Of a stretch of DNA of 7,583 bases, positions 1 through 6,394 are shown piece after piece. The notes under the pieces were generated by a model. It was given only the letters and a program-made list of their open reading frames with translations. It had not been told where the DNA came from and ran no database searches. The stretch's first letter is position 1, and the number at the start of each line of letters is the position of its first letter. The translations under genes were made by a program, and so were the position numbers. Source of the DNA: a bacterium (lineage in GTDB: Bacteria > UBP18 > UBA7526); assembly GCA_018903055.1 (NCBI GenBank), contig JAHIPW010000100.1, forward strand, positions 1-7,583, in the 5' to 3' direction.

Positions 1-1016
1 ATCCCCGGAACATCGATGTGGTTCTTCTCCATAAACCTCACCACTCTCTCGAAGATTTCTTTATTGTCATCGTCCAATCCAAACATAAAGGAACCGATCA
101 TTTTTATTCCATAGGAATGAATCCTTTTTATTGCTTCCTCGTATTCTTTTACTCTATTAATCTTCTTTCCCATCTTATCAATATTCTTCTGGGATAGGGT
201 TTCAAAACCAATCAAGGCTCCAATACAGCCACTCTCTGCACTAATTTTGAGTAGTTCCTCATCCCAGGCCATAGTAATGGGCGCCTGACAGAGCCACTTT
301 ATTTTAAAGGGTGTTATTTCTTTTAGCCACTCTTTGGTATAGGAAGGATTAGAAAAGATATTATCATCTGTGAAGAAAAAGATATCTCCTAAAGGGCTGC
401 GCTGTCTTTTACTCTCTATTAAGGTCTTGATTTCATTCACTACTTCCTCTATCGGCCGCGTTCTATATTTACCGCCAAAGAAGGTGGTTACCGCACAGAA
501 CTCACAATCAAAGGGACAACCTCTGGTTGTCTGGACAATATAAGTAGGAAGATATCGCATCTTCAATAGGTCCCATCTCGGCAGGGGAAGTCCTTTCAAG
601 TCAGGGGGCCTGAGACAGCGATAGATTTTTTGAAGTCGCCCTTTTTTAAAGTCCTCGATTAGCTTTGGCCAGGTCTCCTCTGCCTCTCCTAAGACCAGGG
701 CATCAGCATGGAGAGCCGCTTCTTGAGGACACATAGTGATATGCACCCCGCCCAGGACCACCTTTATTCCCCTCTTTCTAAACCTATCGGCAATCTCATA
801 GGCCCGAGGAGCTAAGGGAGTAAGGACAGATAGGCCGACTAAATCGACATCGGCATCAAAGTCAACCTCATCCACTAACTCATCAATAATCTGGATGTCA
901 ACATCCCCCGGGGTTAGGCCAGCAATATGAGGCAAGGTTAGGGGTGCAAGTTTAAAGTGGGAATGCTTGCCCATCATCCTGCCCTTCCCCATAGGAAAAA
1001 TTAATAGAAGTTTCAT
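1..1016 (-). CDS. B12-binding radical SAM protein, partial (3' end outside window)
   Basis: My translation from the ATG at 1014-1016 stays open to the left edge, giving 338 complete codons. Residues 1-140 look like a cobalamin-binding Rossmann domain: MKLLLIFP start, VDLVG strand, KVVLGGVH loop, then GEAEETWP. The canonical DxHxxG histidine motif is not seen, which is common in this group. The radical SAM domain begins at QTTRGCPFDCEFC, whose cysteines C167, C171 and C174 would hold the [4Fe-4S] cluster that cleaves S-adenosylmethionine. Further core motifs are FFFTDDNIF and GALIGFETLS. It is a close paralogue of the protein at 4880-6145, with the cysteines at identical residue numbers; over residues 35-130 well over half the positions match by eye. 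The missing C-terminus should be about 80 residues if lengths agree. The start codon overlaps the previous stop (ATGA, 1013-1016). Upstream is A-rich with no clear Shine-Dalgarno, suggesting coupling. Family call is firm; the substrate is unknown. Confidence 0.93.
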   Translation of the reverse strand, partial: MKLLLIFPMGKGRMMGKHSHFKLAPLTLPHIAGLTPGDVDIQIIDELVDEVDFDADVDLVGLSVLTPLAPRAYEIADRFRKRGIKVVLGGVHITMCPQEAALHADALVLGEAEETWPKLIEDFKKGRLQKIYRCLRPPDLKGLPLPRWDLLKMRYLPTYIVQTTRGCPFDCEFCAVTTFFGGKYRTRPIEEVVNEIKTLIESKRQRSPLGDIFFFTDDNIFSNPSYTKEWLKEITPFKIKWLCQAPITMAWDEELLKISAESGCIGALIGFETLSQKNIDKMGKKINRVKEYEEAIKRIHSYGIKMIGSFMFGLDDDNKEIFERVVRFMEKNHIDVPG

Positions 1017-1342
1017 TTTTTCTTTATGCGCCTATTTATCTCTTCTATCCATAGGTTGGATCTTTTAAGTACCCAGGGCCAGCCGATGGCCCGGATACGC
1101 ACTTTCAGGGTACGCTGGCCCCCCTTTCCATCGAAATAATCAATGGCCAGAATGACCACAAAGACTACATGGATATATTCCTTGATTACCGAAGCCCCTC
1201 TAATTCTGGAAATGGGAATATGGTAAGAATCTATGTGGGGACCCCTAAAGATCAGTCCCTCTTCATTCAGGAGTAATCTTCCTGATTGCCCCTGAGGAAA
1301 ATAATTCGGTATCCCGCCATAGTAGATGACCCCGGTCTTCAT
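1013..1342 (-). CDS. Small hypothetical protein, PH/GRAM-like fold suspected
   Basis: This 109-residue protein is not one I recognise by name. It appears beta-rich for residues 1-85, with strands such as GRLLLNEEGLIFRG (21-34), HIPISRIRGASV (41-52) and a very hydrophobic IHVVFVVILAI (57-67), followed by TLKVRIRAI. It ends in a basic amphipathic helix (about 95-109, ending RRIKKK). The order of strands then one C-terminal helix, and the 'IPISRIRGASV' signature, recall bacterial PH or GRAM domains, which often bind lipids or membranes. The hydrophobic run is short for a membrane helix and fits a buried strand better. No signal peptide is seen. It overlaps the radical SAM genes on both sides by 4 bp (ATGA at 1339-1342 and 1013-1016) and has a good Shine-Dalgarno (AGGA at 1349-1352). 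Its fixed position between two radical SAM genes supports a real gene with a role in the same pathway, perhaps membrane or lipid handling; that role is inference. Confidence 0.8.
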   Translation of the reverse strand: MKTGVIYYGGIPNYFPQGQSGRLLLNEEGLIFRGPHIDSYHIPISRIRGASVIKEYIHVVFVVILAIDYFDGKGGQRTLKVRIRAIGWPWVLKRSNLWIEEINRRIKKK

Positions 1343-2802
1343 TTCCTATCCTGCCTATAATCCTCGAAGGTAATATACCCTGGTTGCACCCAACCCTTAG
1401 CGCCAAAGACCTCCTGCTTGAAGACATCCCAGGCATATCTTAGGATGTGCTTATGGACCTTCCTCACCACGGGAAGGAAATGGAAGAAGGTCTGCCAGAG
1501 AAACCAGGGAATGAAGTAGTAATGCCTATGCATGTTCAACTGTAAGTTAGCCAGTTCCTCCCGGGTCATATACTTAGTAGGCATAATGGGATGGAGAAGA
1601 TCGTACTTAGAGTAATCCTTCTCCTCAATCCTTCCTAACCGCTTCGCCTCATTGTAGAATGGGGTACCTGGTATGGGAGTAAGCATCCCCAGGCCAAAGT
1701 GGCTTACATAGGGACGGCAGAAGCGGTCGAGACTCCTTATTCCTTCCTCGCCATCCTCCCACCAACCCATCATCATGGCTCCCACAATGAAGAGACCCTC
1801 CTTCCGGGCGGCCTTCAGGGCCTCTAGGTTCTGCTCAATAGTGGTTCCTTTATGGTAGCTATCCAATGCTTTCTGGCTATAATGTTCTATTCCGATCAGA
1901 ATCTGGAAGCATCCCGCCTTCTTTAAAAGAGGGAGGAGATCCTTATCCCTTAAGATATAATCCGCCCGGCTCTGAAACCAATAGTTCACCTTTATCTTTC
2001 TTCTTATCATCTCCTCACAAAATTCCTTGGTGACCTGGCGGTCATAATTGAAGATGTCATCTCCTATTAAGAAGGTCTTCCGGCCATATTTCTCATTGAG
2101 ATGCTGGAAGATATCCACCATCTTTTTAGGGCTCATCCCTCTCCTTCTGTGCTTCCAGAGGGCGGTCTCGGAACAGAAGGTGCATCTATGGGAACAACCC
2201 CGGCTAAAGGTAGCATGCAAGGTATCTTTCCCTTCCGAAGCCATATGATATAAGGGATGGTACATATCGAAGAGATGATAGGCAGGCAGGGGCAGGCTAT
2301 CCAAGTCCTCAATCAACGCTCTATCCCCGTTATAGACAAACTTATCCCCATCCAGATAGGCCAATCCCTTTATTCCGGAAAAATCCCTCTCTCCCCTCTC
2401 AAAAGTCTTCAAGAACTCGTGGAAGGTAATCTCTCCCTCACTTACCACAATATAGTCTATCTCGGGACAGAGCCTCAGGGTCTCCTCGGGAACCAAAGAA
2501 GGATGAGTTCCTCCGGCAACAATGGTCGTCTTGGGACTGACCTCCTTTATCAGGCGACAGGCATTGAAGGTATCGATGATAAAGCAGGTGCTGATGGTAG
2601 TGATCCCCACTACCTCTGGTTTAGCTCTTTTTATGATCTCCTCCAGGCCAAACCAGGTTCTCTCCAGGACTGTGCCATCTAAGACTTTAACCTCAAAATC
2701 GTTCTCAATATAGGCGCCGATAGCAAGAAGTCCGGGATTGGGCACCCAGCCCCTCAGGGCCGGCCATATTTTATGGGGAGCATCTACTAAGAATACGCGC
2801 AT
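1339..2802 (-). CDS. B12-binding radical SAM protein, BchE/HpnR-like superfamily
   Basis: This 487-residue protein is complete. Residues 1-165 form a cobalamin-binding Rossmann domain (MRVFLVDAP, KPEVVGITTIS, TTIVAGGTHPSLVPEE, VVSEGE). The radical SAM core starts at TFSRGCSHRCTFCS with cluster cysteines C203, C207 and C210. Later core motifs are TFLIGDDIFNYD (243-254), the GxExxS-type segment GIEHYSQ (304-310) and LTPIPGTPFY (374-383). The roughly 75-residue tail is rich in aromatics (MHRHYYFIPWFLWQTFFHF, about 424-442) and could contact membrane or a hydrophobic substrate. Relatives include anaerobic Mg-protoporphyrin ester cyclase (BchE) and hopanoid methylases, but this one cannot be assigned to any of them. 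It is clearly more distant from the other two radical SAM proteins here than those are from each other. The ATG at 2800-2802 has an AGAGGA Shine-Dalgarno at 2807-2812. Its stop overlaps the next start (ATGA, 1339-1342). Likely reactions are methyl transfer, cyclisation or rearrangement. Confidence 0.95.
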   Translation of the reverse strand: MRVFLVDAPHKIWPALRGWVPNPGLLAIGAYIENDFEVKVLDGTVLERTWFGLEEIIKRAKPEVVGITTISTCFIIDTFNACRLIKEVSPKTTIVAGGTHPSLVPEETLRLCPEIDYIVVSEGEITFHEFLKTFERGERDFSGIKGLAYLDGDKFVYNGDRALIEDLDSLPLPAYHLFDMYHPLYHMASEGKDTLHATFSRGCSHRCTFCSETALWKHRRRGMSPKKMVDIFQHLNEKYGRKTFLIGDDIFNYDRQVTKEFCEEMIRRKIKVNYWFQSRADYILRDKDLLPLLKKAGCFQILIGIEHYSQKALDSYHKGTTIEQNLEALKAARKEGLFIVGAMMMGWWEDGEEGIRSLDRFCRPYVSHFGLGMLTPIPGTPFYNEAKRLGRIEEKDYSKYDLLHPIMPTKYMTREELANLQLNMHRHYYFIPWFLWQTFFHFLPVVRKVHKHILRYAWDVFKQEVFGAKGWVQPGYITFEDYRQDRK

Positions 2803-2806
2803 CCAT

Positions 2807-2812
2807 TCCTCT
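2807..2812 (-). promoter_or_regulatory. Shine-Dalgarno of the 1339-2802 radical SAM gene
   Basis: The minus strand reads AGAGGA 4 bases before the ATG at 2800-2802. An overlapping ATG at 2804-2806 is in another frame, so this site supports the 2802 start. It lies just outside the GTT repeat array that fills the rest of the gap. Confidence 0.7.
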
Positions 2813-2827
2813 TTTCAGGTGGAATTA

Positions 2828-2930
2828 GTTGATGCGTTGATGCGTTGGACCGTTAAACCCGTTGACCCGTTAAACCCGTTTTTATTCTTTCCGGGCTAAC
2901 CGACGTAACGGGCAAAACGGGCTTAACGTC
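2828..2930. repeat. Two opposed 8/9-base tandem arrays forming a large imperfect palindrome
   Basis: On the plus strand GTT recurs at 2828, 2836, 2844, 2852, 2861, 2869 and 2878, a period of 8 to 9. The unit drifts from GTTGATGC to GTTAAACCC. After a short spacer, the inverse triplet AAC recurs at 2898, 2907, 2916 and 2925, exactly every 9 bases (AACGGGCAA, AACGGGCTT). The two halves pair: 2868-2882 is complementary to 2914-2928 at 14 of 15 positions. The array fills most of the gap between two genes, encodes the C-terminal tail of the FAD oxidoreductase and supplies its TAA stop (2853-2855). No T-run follows the hairpin on the transcribed strand, so it is not a classical terminator. Confidence 0.85.
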
Positions 2931-4457
2931 TTTCGCATTTCGCTTTTTTAAGATGGCTTGAGCGGCAAACTGGCCAGACATAGCCACTCCCACTATTCCA
3001 TGCGCTGGTCGGGTATAGTGGCCCGCTAAATAGAGACCTTTTATTGGTGTCCTTTGACTTACCCTATTGATTCCAAACTGCTCTGGGGTCACCTGTAATC
3101 CATACATCGCCCCTTCGGTATTTAGGGTATACTTTTCTAAGGTCCGGGGGGTAGAAATATCCTGATAGATAATGTGTGAGGAAAGATTGGGGATTGCTTT
3201 CTCCACCTGTTTAATAATTTCCTTGGCCACTTCTTCTTTCTTATTCTCCCAGTCATAATGATAGGGAGCAGGAACGACGATGCTTAAGATATGTTTCCCC
3301 TCTGGAGCCAGGGTGGAATCTACCAGAGATGGAACGGTAATGATGAGGCTCGATTCATCTGGCATCTGGTCATTATTTAATGCTTCAAACTCCTTCTCTA
3401 AATCGGGAGGAAGAATAGCATTAGTAAAACCTAACCCCAAAGACTTCAGGTCTAAGTCCGTTGCTATATGAAGAATAAGACCGGATAAAGAAACCTTTTG
3501 GGTTTCTATTTTTTTAATATACTTCTGAGATAGATATTCTTTCCCCACTAATTTATTAAAGGTCTGCTCTAAATTAGTGTTGGAAACAACGTATCTCGCT
3601 CTTATTCTCTTACCACTGGCTAACTCAACCCCAAAGACCTTTCTTTTTTCCACTAAGATTTTAGTCACTGACGTTTCGAGTAATAGTTCTCCTTTATGTT
3701 TCTTTAATCCTTTTACTAAAGTATCGCTGAAAGTCTGAATTCCTCCTTTAGGATAGTAGAAGCCTTCCTGGCCCTGGATGGTCACTATAGCCATGAAGAA
3801 TAAGGAGATTCGGGAAGGGGGTAGAGTGGTGGGGGCAATGGAAAGGATATTCTTTAGTTTGGAATTAGTAAAGTATCTATCGAGTAAATCCTTCAGAGTG
3901 CTCTTCTGATATCTTATGAGATGGGGATATCTTATGGGAAAGAGAAGGAACTTAAAGAACGACGGAGAGACAAGGTCTAAAATCTCTTGAGTAATCTTTC
4001 TTAAAGTCTGAAAATACTTTGGTATCTGAGAAGTTTCTTGGGGAAAGATTCTTTGAAGCGTCTTTTCTAACTCAGGAGGCTTTTTAACCGGAAGGGATAT
4101 TTTTTCGTCATTCAGGATTACTCCCATAGGAGCTTGGACTTCAATGAATTTTATCTCTTCTTCCACCTCTAACTTTTGAAGAAGTTTTCTAATTATTCCT
4201 TCTTTACCACAGCCACCTAAAAAGTGAACGCAGGAATCAAAAGTAAAACCATCCTTTCGGTAAGAAGTAGCATACCCTCCCGGCTTTGAAGCCTGTTCCA
4301 CAACTAGAACTTTCAAGTCTTCTTTGGCTAACAAAGAAGCGCAGGTCAGTCCCCCGATTCCTGCGCCGATTACAATGACATCATAACTGGATTCTGGATC
4401 CTGGATCCTGGATCCTGGATACTGGATATCTCGATATCTATTCTCTCTTTTCTGCAT
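2853..4457 (-). CDS. CrtI/CrtISO-like FAD-dependent desaturase or isomerase
   Basis: This 534-residue protein belongs to the phytoene desaturase/carotenoid isomerase superfamily (COG1233-like). The dinucleotide-binding motif is VIVIGAGIGG with G31, G33 and G36. It is followed by the ribose-binding acidic residue E54 in VVEQASKPGG and by SYRKDGFTFDSCVHFLGG (65-82). The C-terminal FAD-binding signature is IKGLYLAGHYTRPAHGIVGV, close to the family's end. Characterised relatives desaturate or isomerise polyenes and isoprenoids; the substrate here is unknown. Two parts are foreign to the family. Residues about 10-24 are encoded by a heptamer array (4387-4428), and the last roughly 28 residues by an 8/9-mer array. 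No ATG, GTG or TTG in frame lies between codon 1 and the glycine motif, so the ATG at 4455-4457 is the only plausible start. It sits 3 bases after the thioesterase stop without a convincing Shine-Dalgarno, so re-initiation is likely. Confidence 0.92.
   Translation of the reverse strand: MQKRENRYRDIQYPGSRIQDPESSYDVIVIGAGIGGLTCASLLAKEDLKVLVVEQASKPGGYATSYRKDGFTFDSCVHFLGGCGKEGIIRKLLQKLEVEEEIKFIEVQAPMGVILNDEKISLPVKKPPELEKTLQRIFPQETSQIPKYFQTLRKITQEILDLVSPSFFKFLLFPIRYPHLIRYQKSTLKDLLDRYFTNSKLKNILSIAPTTLPPSRISLFFMAIVTIQGQEGFYYPKGGIQTFSDTLVKGLKKHKGELLLETSVTKILVEKRKVFGVELASGKRIRARYVVSNTNLEQTFNKLVGKEYLSQKYIKKIETQKVSLSGLILHIATDLDLKSLGLGFTNAILPPDLEKEFEALNNDQMPDESSLIITVPSLVDSTLAPEGKHILSIVVPAPYHYDWENKKEEVAKEIIKQVEKAIPNLSSHIIYQDISTPRTLEKYTLNTEGAMYGLQVTPEQFGINRVSQRTPIKGLYLAGHYTRPAHGIVGVAMSGQFAAQAILKKRNAKDVKPVLPVTSVSPERIKTGLTGQRV
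4387..4428. repeat. Heptamer array, six units of CTGGATN, translated
   Basis: CTGG recurs exactly every 7 bases at 4387, 4394, 4401, 4408, 4415 and 4422. The units are CTGGATT, CTGGATC three times and CTGGATA twice. The block is 42 bp, a multiple of three, so it keeps frame. On the coding (minus) strand it yields the low-complexity peptide IQYPGSRIQDPES near the N-terminus of the FAD oxidoreductase. Confidence 0.93.
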
Positions 4458-4460
4458 TGG

Positions 4461-4883
4461 TCATTTTTCTAAATAGATAAGTAGTCTATCAATCCTCTTC
4501 TTTATCTCTTCAGGAATAACGAAGATCAATTCTCCCTTTTTATCAAGAAGGACCTGGGTGGTTTCACCTTCGACCAACAGTTTTTTATCTCTTTTTCTTA
4601 GAATCTGATACTTAAAGGTTAGGGCAGCCTTGCTTGGTCTCTCCAGGGTAGTGTGAATAATGAGTTCTTCGTCATTCCTGGCGGGCTCTTTGTACTGGCA
4701 TTTTAATTCAATTACCGGTGCAGTGTAACCCACCTGGGCAAAATCAGCAGGAGTTAAAGCAAACTTTCGGGCGAGATTAATCCTTCCCATCTCAAAGTAG
4801 CTGATATAGTGTCCATGCCAGACTATTCCCCAGTGGTCCACCTCATTAAACCTGACTCTTATTTCAGTCTCATGATACTTCAT
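4461..4883 (-). CDS. Hotdog-fold acyl-CoA/acyl-ACP thioesterase, 4HBT/YbgC-like
   Basis: This 140-residue protein has the usual length of single-domain 4HBT/YbgC/FadM-type thioesterases, which hydrolyse acyl-CoA or acyl-carrier-protein thioesters in the cytoplasm. The family signature is near the N-terminus: RFNEVDHWGIVWHGHY (11-26), in which D16 and H23 align with the catalytic aspartate and conserved histidine of YbgC-like enzymes. It is followed by SYFEMGR on the long central helix. Later beta strands carry LKCQYKEPARNDEELIIHT and ALTFKYQILRK, typical of the hotdog sheet. The ATG at 4881-4883 overlaps the stop of the upstream radical SAM gene (ATGA), has no Shine-Dalgarno, and lies in a perfect inverted repeat, so it should depend on upstream translation. 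The FAD oxidoreductase follows after 3 bases. In context it may release an acyl product made by the neighbouring enzymes; the chain type cannot be told from sequence. Confidence 0.92.
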   Translation of the reverse strand: MKYHETEIRVRFNEVDHWGIVWHGHYISYFEMGRINLARKFALTPADFAQVGYTAPVIELKCQYKEPARNDEELIIHTTLERPSKAALTFKYQILRKRDKKLLVEGETTQVLLDKKGELIFVIPEEIKKRIDRLLIYLEK

Positions 4884-6145
4884 TTTTTAAGCGACTTTAA
4901 AAAATGGGCTTTGCGGCTCAGATTATAGGCAATAATATGGGGCAAAGTCTTGAAGGGGGGAGGAAATAACCTTTTAGTCATAGAGAAGAGGGAGTAAAAC
5001 TTCTTCATCGTCCAACGAACCCCCTCTTGTAACTCTTCCCTGGTCATCTGCTTGGGTTGAAAGACCACTGTTGATAAGTTATACTTTGACCAATCCCGCA
5101 CCACTATCCTATTCTCTCTCTCTAACTTTTCATAGAGTTGGGTTCCGGGTAACGGGGTTAGAAGATGGAAAGTGGCTACATCGAGCCTTAATTCCTGGGC
5201 AAATCTAAGAGTCTTTTCAAATACTCTCTTATCATCAGAATCAAAACCAAAGATAAAGGAGCCTTCTACCCGGATGCCATGCTTTTTTAGTCTATTAATG
5301 GCATCCTTAAAATCGATGTATTTTTTGAACTTCTTTAAACCAATGTCCGATAAGGACTCAAACCCAATATAGACCCCCTCGCAACCGCTCTGAGCAGCCA
5401 ACTTGAGAAGTTCCTCATCCTGAGCCATACTTAAATCCGCCTGGCTGAACCATCTTTTCTTACAGGGAATTAAAGCCTTAAAGAGTTCTTTAGCATACTT
5501 CTTATGAGCAACCACATTATCGTCAGCAAAAATAGTAAAATTCCCTTCTAAGCTTTCGATCTCTTTTACAACATCTTCTACTGGTCGAAAACGATGTCTT
5601 CTGCCAAAGAATTTGGTCACGGAACAGAAATCGCAGTCAAAGGGGCAGCCTCTGGTTGTCTGGATGAAGTTCTTGGTCAGGTATCTCTTCCCCTGGAGTA
5701 AGTCCCTTCTGGGAAGGAGTAGGTTTTCTAAACTTGGTTTCTGTGAGGACTGATAGAATTTTTTTAATCTTTTCTTTTTAAAATCCTCGATTACCTCTGG
5801 CCAGAGATTCTCTGCCTCCCCAATGACTATGCTATCCGCATGCTGGATGGCCTCTTCGGGAAGCGTTGAAGGATGAATCCCACCCAGGACTACTTTTACC
5901 CCACGCTTTTTGAATTCATCGCCAATTTCATAGGCCCGGGGGGCGGTGGCGGTAAGGGAGGTAATCCCCACCAGGTCAACCGCTTCTTCAAAATCGATTC
6001 TATCTATATGCTCATCGATAAGGGTTATCTCCACATCTTTCGGGGTCAATGCTGCTACATAGAGAAGGTTCAAGGGTGGAATGGCAAAATACTTTGTCCA
6101 TCTTTTCTGTTTTACAGCTACCGGAACAATTAGTTTTAACTTCAT
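4880..6145 (-). CDS. B12-binding radical SAM protein
   Basis: This 421-residue protein is complete. The cobalamin-binding Rossmann domain spans about residues 1-140 (MKLKLIVPVA, AVDLVGITSLT, KVVLGGIHPSTLPEE, VIGEAENLWP). The radical SAM domain starts at QTTRGCPFDCDFCS with cluster cysteines C167, C171 and C174. Other core motifs are NFTIFADDNVV (202-212), GVYIGFESLS (257-266) and LLTPLPGTQLYEK (328-340). The C-terminal region (about 345-421) contains QMTREELQEG, a segment seen in many B12 radical SAM enzymes, and a basic end. It is a paralogue of the protein at 1-1016, with cysteines at the same residue numbers, pointing to a duplication within the cluster. The ATG at 6143-6145 has a strong AAGGAG Shine-Dalgarno at 6151-6156, and the repeat-filled gap upstream makes it the likely first gene of the operon. 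The stop overlaps the thioesterase start. Expected chemistry is radical methylation, cyclisation or rearrangement; the substrate is unknown. Confidence 0.95.
   Translation of the reverse strand: MKLKLIVPVAVKQKRWTKYFAIPPLNLLYVAALTPKDVEITLIDEHIDRIDFEEAVDLVGITSLTATAPRAYEIGDEFKKRGVKVVLGGIHPSTLPEEAIQHADSIVIGEAENLWPEVIEDFKKKRLKKFYQSSQKPSLENLLLPRRDLLQGKRYLTKNFIQTTRGCPFDCDFCSVTKFFGRRHRFRPVEDVVKEIESLEGNFTIFADDNVVAHKKYAKELFKALIPCKKRWFSQADLSMAQDEELLKLAAQSGCEGVYIGFESLSDIGLKKFKKYIDFKDAINRLKKHGIRVEGSFIFGFDSDDKRVFEKTLRFAQELRLDVATFHLLTPLPGTQLYEKLERENRIVVRDWSKYNLSTVVFQPKQMTREELQEGVRWTMKKFYSLFSMTKRLFPPPFKTLPHIIAYNLSRKAHFLKSLKK
4881..4906 (-). promoter_or_regulatory. Perfect inverted repeat covering the thioesterase start codon
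   Basis: CATTTTTTAA (4881-4890) and TTAAAAAATG (4897-4906) are exact reverse complements separated by 6 bases. In the mRNA the right-hand arm ends in the thioesterase AUG, so the start codon would be paired in a 10-bp hairpin. Ribosomes finishing the upstream radical SAM gene pass through this stem, so opening it would couple the two genes. The stem is mostly A-U, so it is only moderately stable. The regulatory role is inference. Confidence 0.5.
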
Positions 6146-6150
6146 TTAAT

Positions 6151-6156
6151 CTCCTT
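6151..6156 (-). promoter_or_regulatory. Strong Shine-Dalgarno of the 4880-6145 radical SAM gene
   Basis: The minus strand reads AAGGAG, 5 bases before the ATG at 6143-6145. It is one of the strongest ribosome binding sites in the window and fits this gene being first in its transcription unit. Confidence 0.8.
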
Positions 6157-6169
6157 TTTCTAATAAAAT

Positions 6170-6204
6170 GTCCAAAGTCCAAAGTCCAATGTCCAAAGTC
6201 CAAA
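6170..6204. repeat. Heptamer array, five units of GTCCAAW
   Basis: GTCC recurs exactly every 7 bases at 6170, 6177, 6184, 6191 and 6198. The units are GTCCAAA except the third, GTCCAAT. The array ends about 25 bases upstream of the radical SAM start codon at 6145, between any promoter and the Shine-Dalgarno. Minus-strand units read TTGGAC, which loosely resembles a -35 box, but I see no supported promoter pair. Confidence 0.92.
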
Positions 6205-6228
6205 TGGTGTAAGTAAGGGAAAAGGGGG

Positions 6229-6264
6229 AAATCACAAATCCCAAGCAACATACTTAAAACCCGA
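6229..6264 (-). repeat. Dispersed 36-bp repeat, copy 1 (noncoding)
   Basis: On the minus strand this copy begins TCGGGTTTTAAGTATGTTG. It matches a second copy at 7328-7363 at 27 of 36 positions. The first 24 bases match at 20, and all four differences there are transitions. Both copies lie upstream of minus-strand genes. Here it is preceded on the minus strand by CCGAAAT-type heptamers. Confidence 0.65.
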
Positions 6265-6301
6265 AATCCGAAATCCGAAAAAATGTCTCAATGACTCAAT
6301 G
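6261..6301. repeat. Heptamer array CCGAAAT x3 followed by octamer CTCAATGN x2
   Basis: CCGAAAW occurs at 6261, 6268 and 6275, exactly every 7 bases. A few bases later CTCAATG occurs at 6287 and 6295, a period of 8. Both are noncoding and lie in the 272-bp gap between the EFR1 gene and the radical SAM gene. Confidence 0.75.
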
Positions 6302-6320
6302 CCTAAAAATTCTTTTGTTT

Positions 6321-6361
6321 GGGCATTTGGACATTTGATCATTGGGCATTGATTCGTCATT
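6321..6361. repeat. Degenerate 7/8-mer repeat containing CATT
   Basis: CATT recurs at 6324, 6332, 6340, 6347 and 6358 with spacings of 8, 8, 7 and 11. Units are GGGCATTT, GGACATTT, GATCATT and GGGCATT. It is more decayed than the neighbouring arrays, and no gene is seen here on either strand. Confidence 0.6.
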
Positions 6362-6394
6362 CTGGTTTCGGGCTTCGTCATTTGCTTGCTTTCC

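Noticed and set aside
2048-2713. Plus-strand reading frames of 66, 141 and 63 codons
   Set aside because: They are antisense to the radical SAM gene at 1339-2802, lack domain features, and that gene has an intact cysteine motif and full length.
2868-2928. Rho-independent terminator after the FAD oxidoreductase
   Set aside because: The arms pair well, but the loop is about 31 bases and no T-run follows on the transcribed strand. It is better explained by opposed repeat arrays.
5873-6133. Plus-strand 86-codon reading frame with a glycine run
   Set aside because: It is antisense to the N-terminal cobalamin domain of the radical SAM gene at 4880-6145, and the Gly run comes from codons for the Thr/Ala/Pro stretch on the other strand.
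6012-6251. Minus-strand 79-codon reading frame covering the repeat gap and the start of the radical SAM gene
   Set aside because: Half of it is a translation of the GTCCAAA array (repeated DFGHWTLDFGH) and the rest is out of frame with the well-supported radical SAM gene. No family features are seen.
6146-6300. Promoter made from the TTGGAC heptamers with a downstream TTTATT box
   Set aside because: The TTGGAC match is a by-product of the repeat unit, spacing is ambiguous because it occurs five times, and no clear -10 box follows. A promoter is likely somewhere in this gap but cannot be placed.
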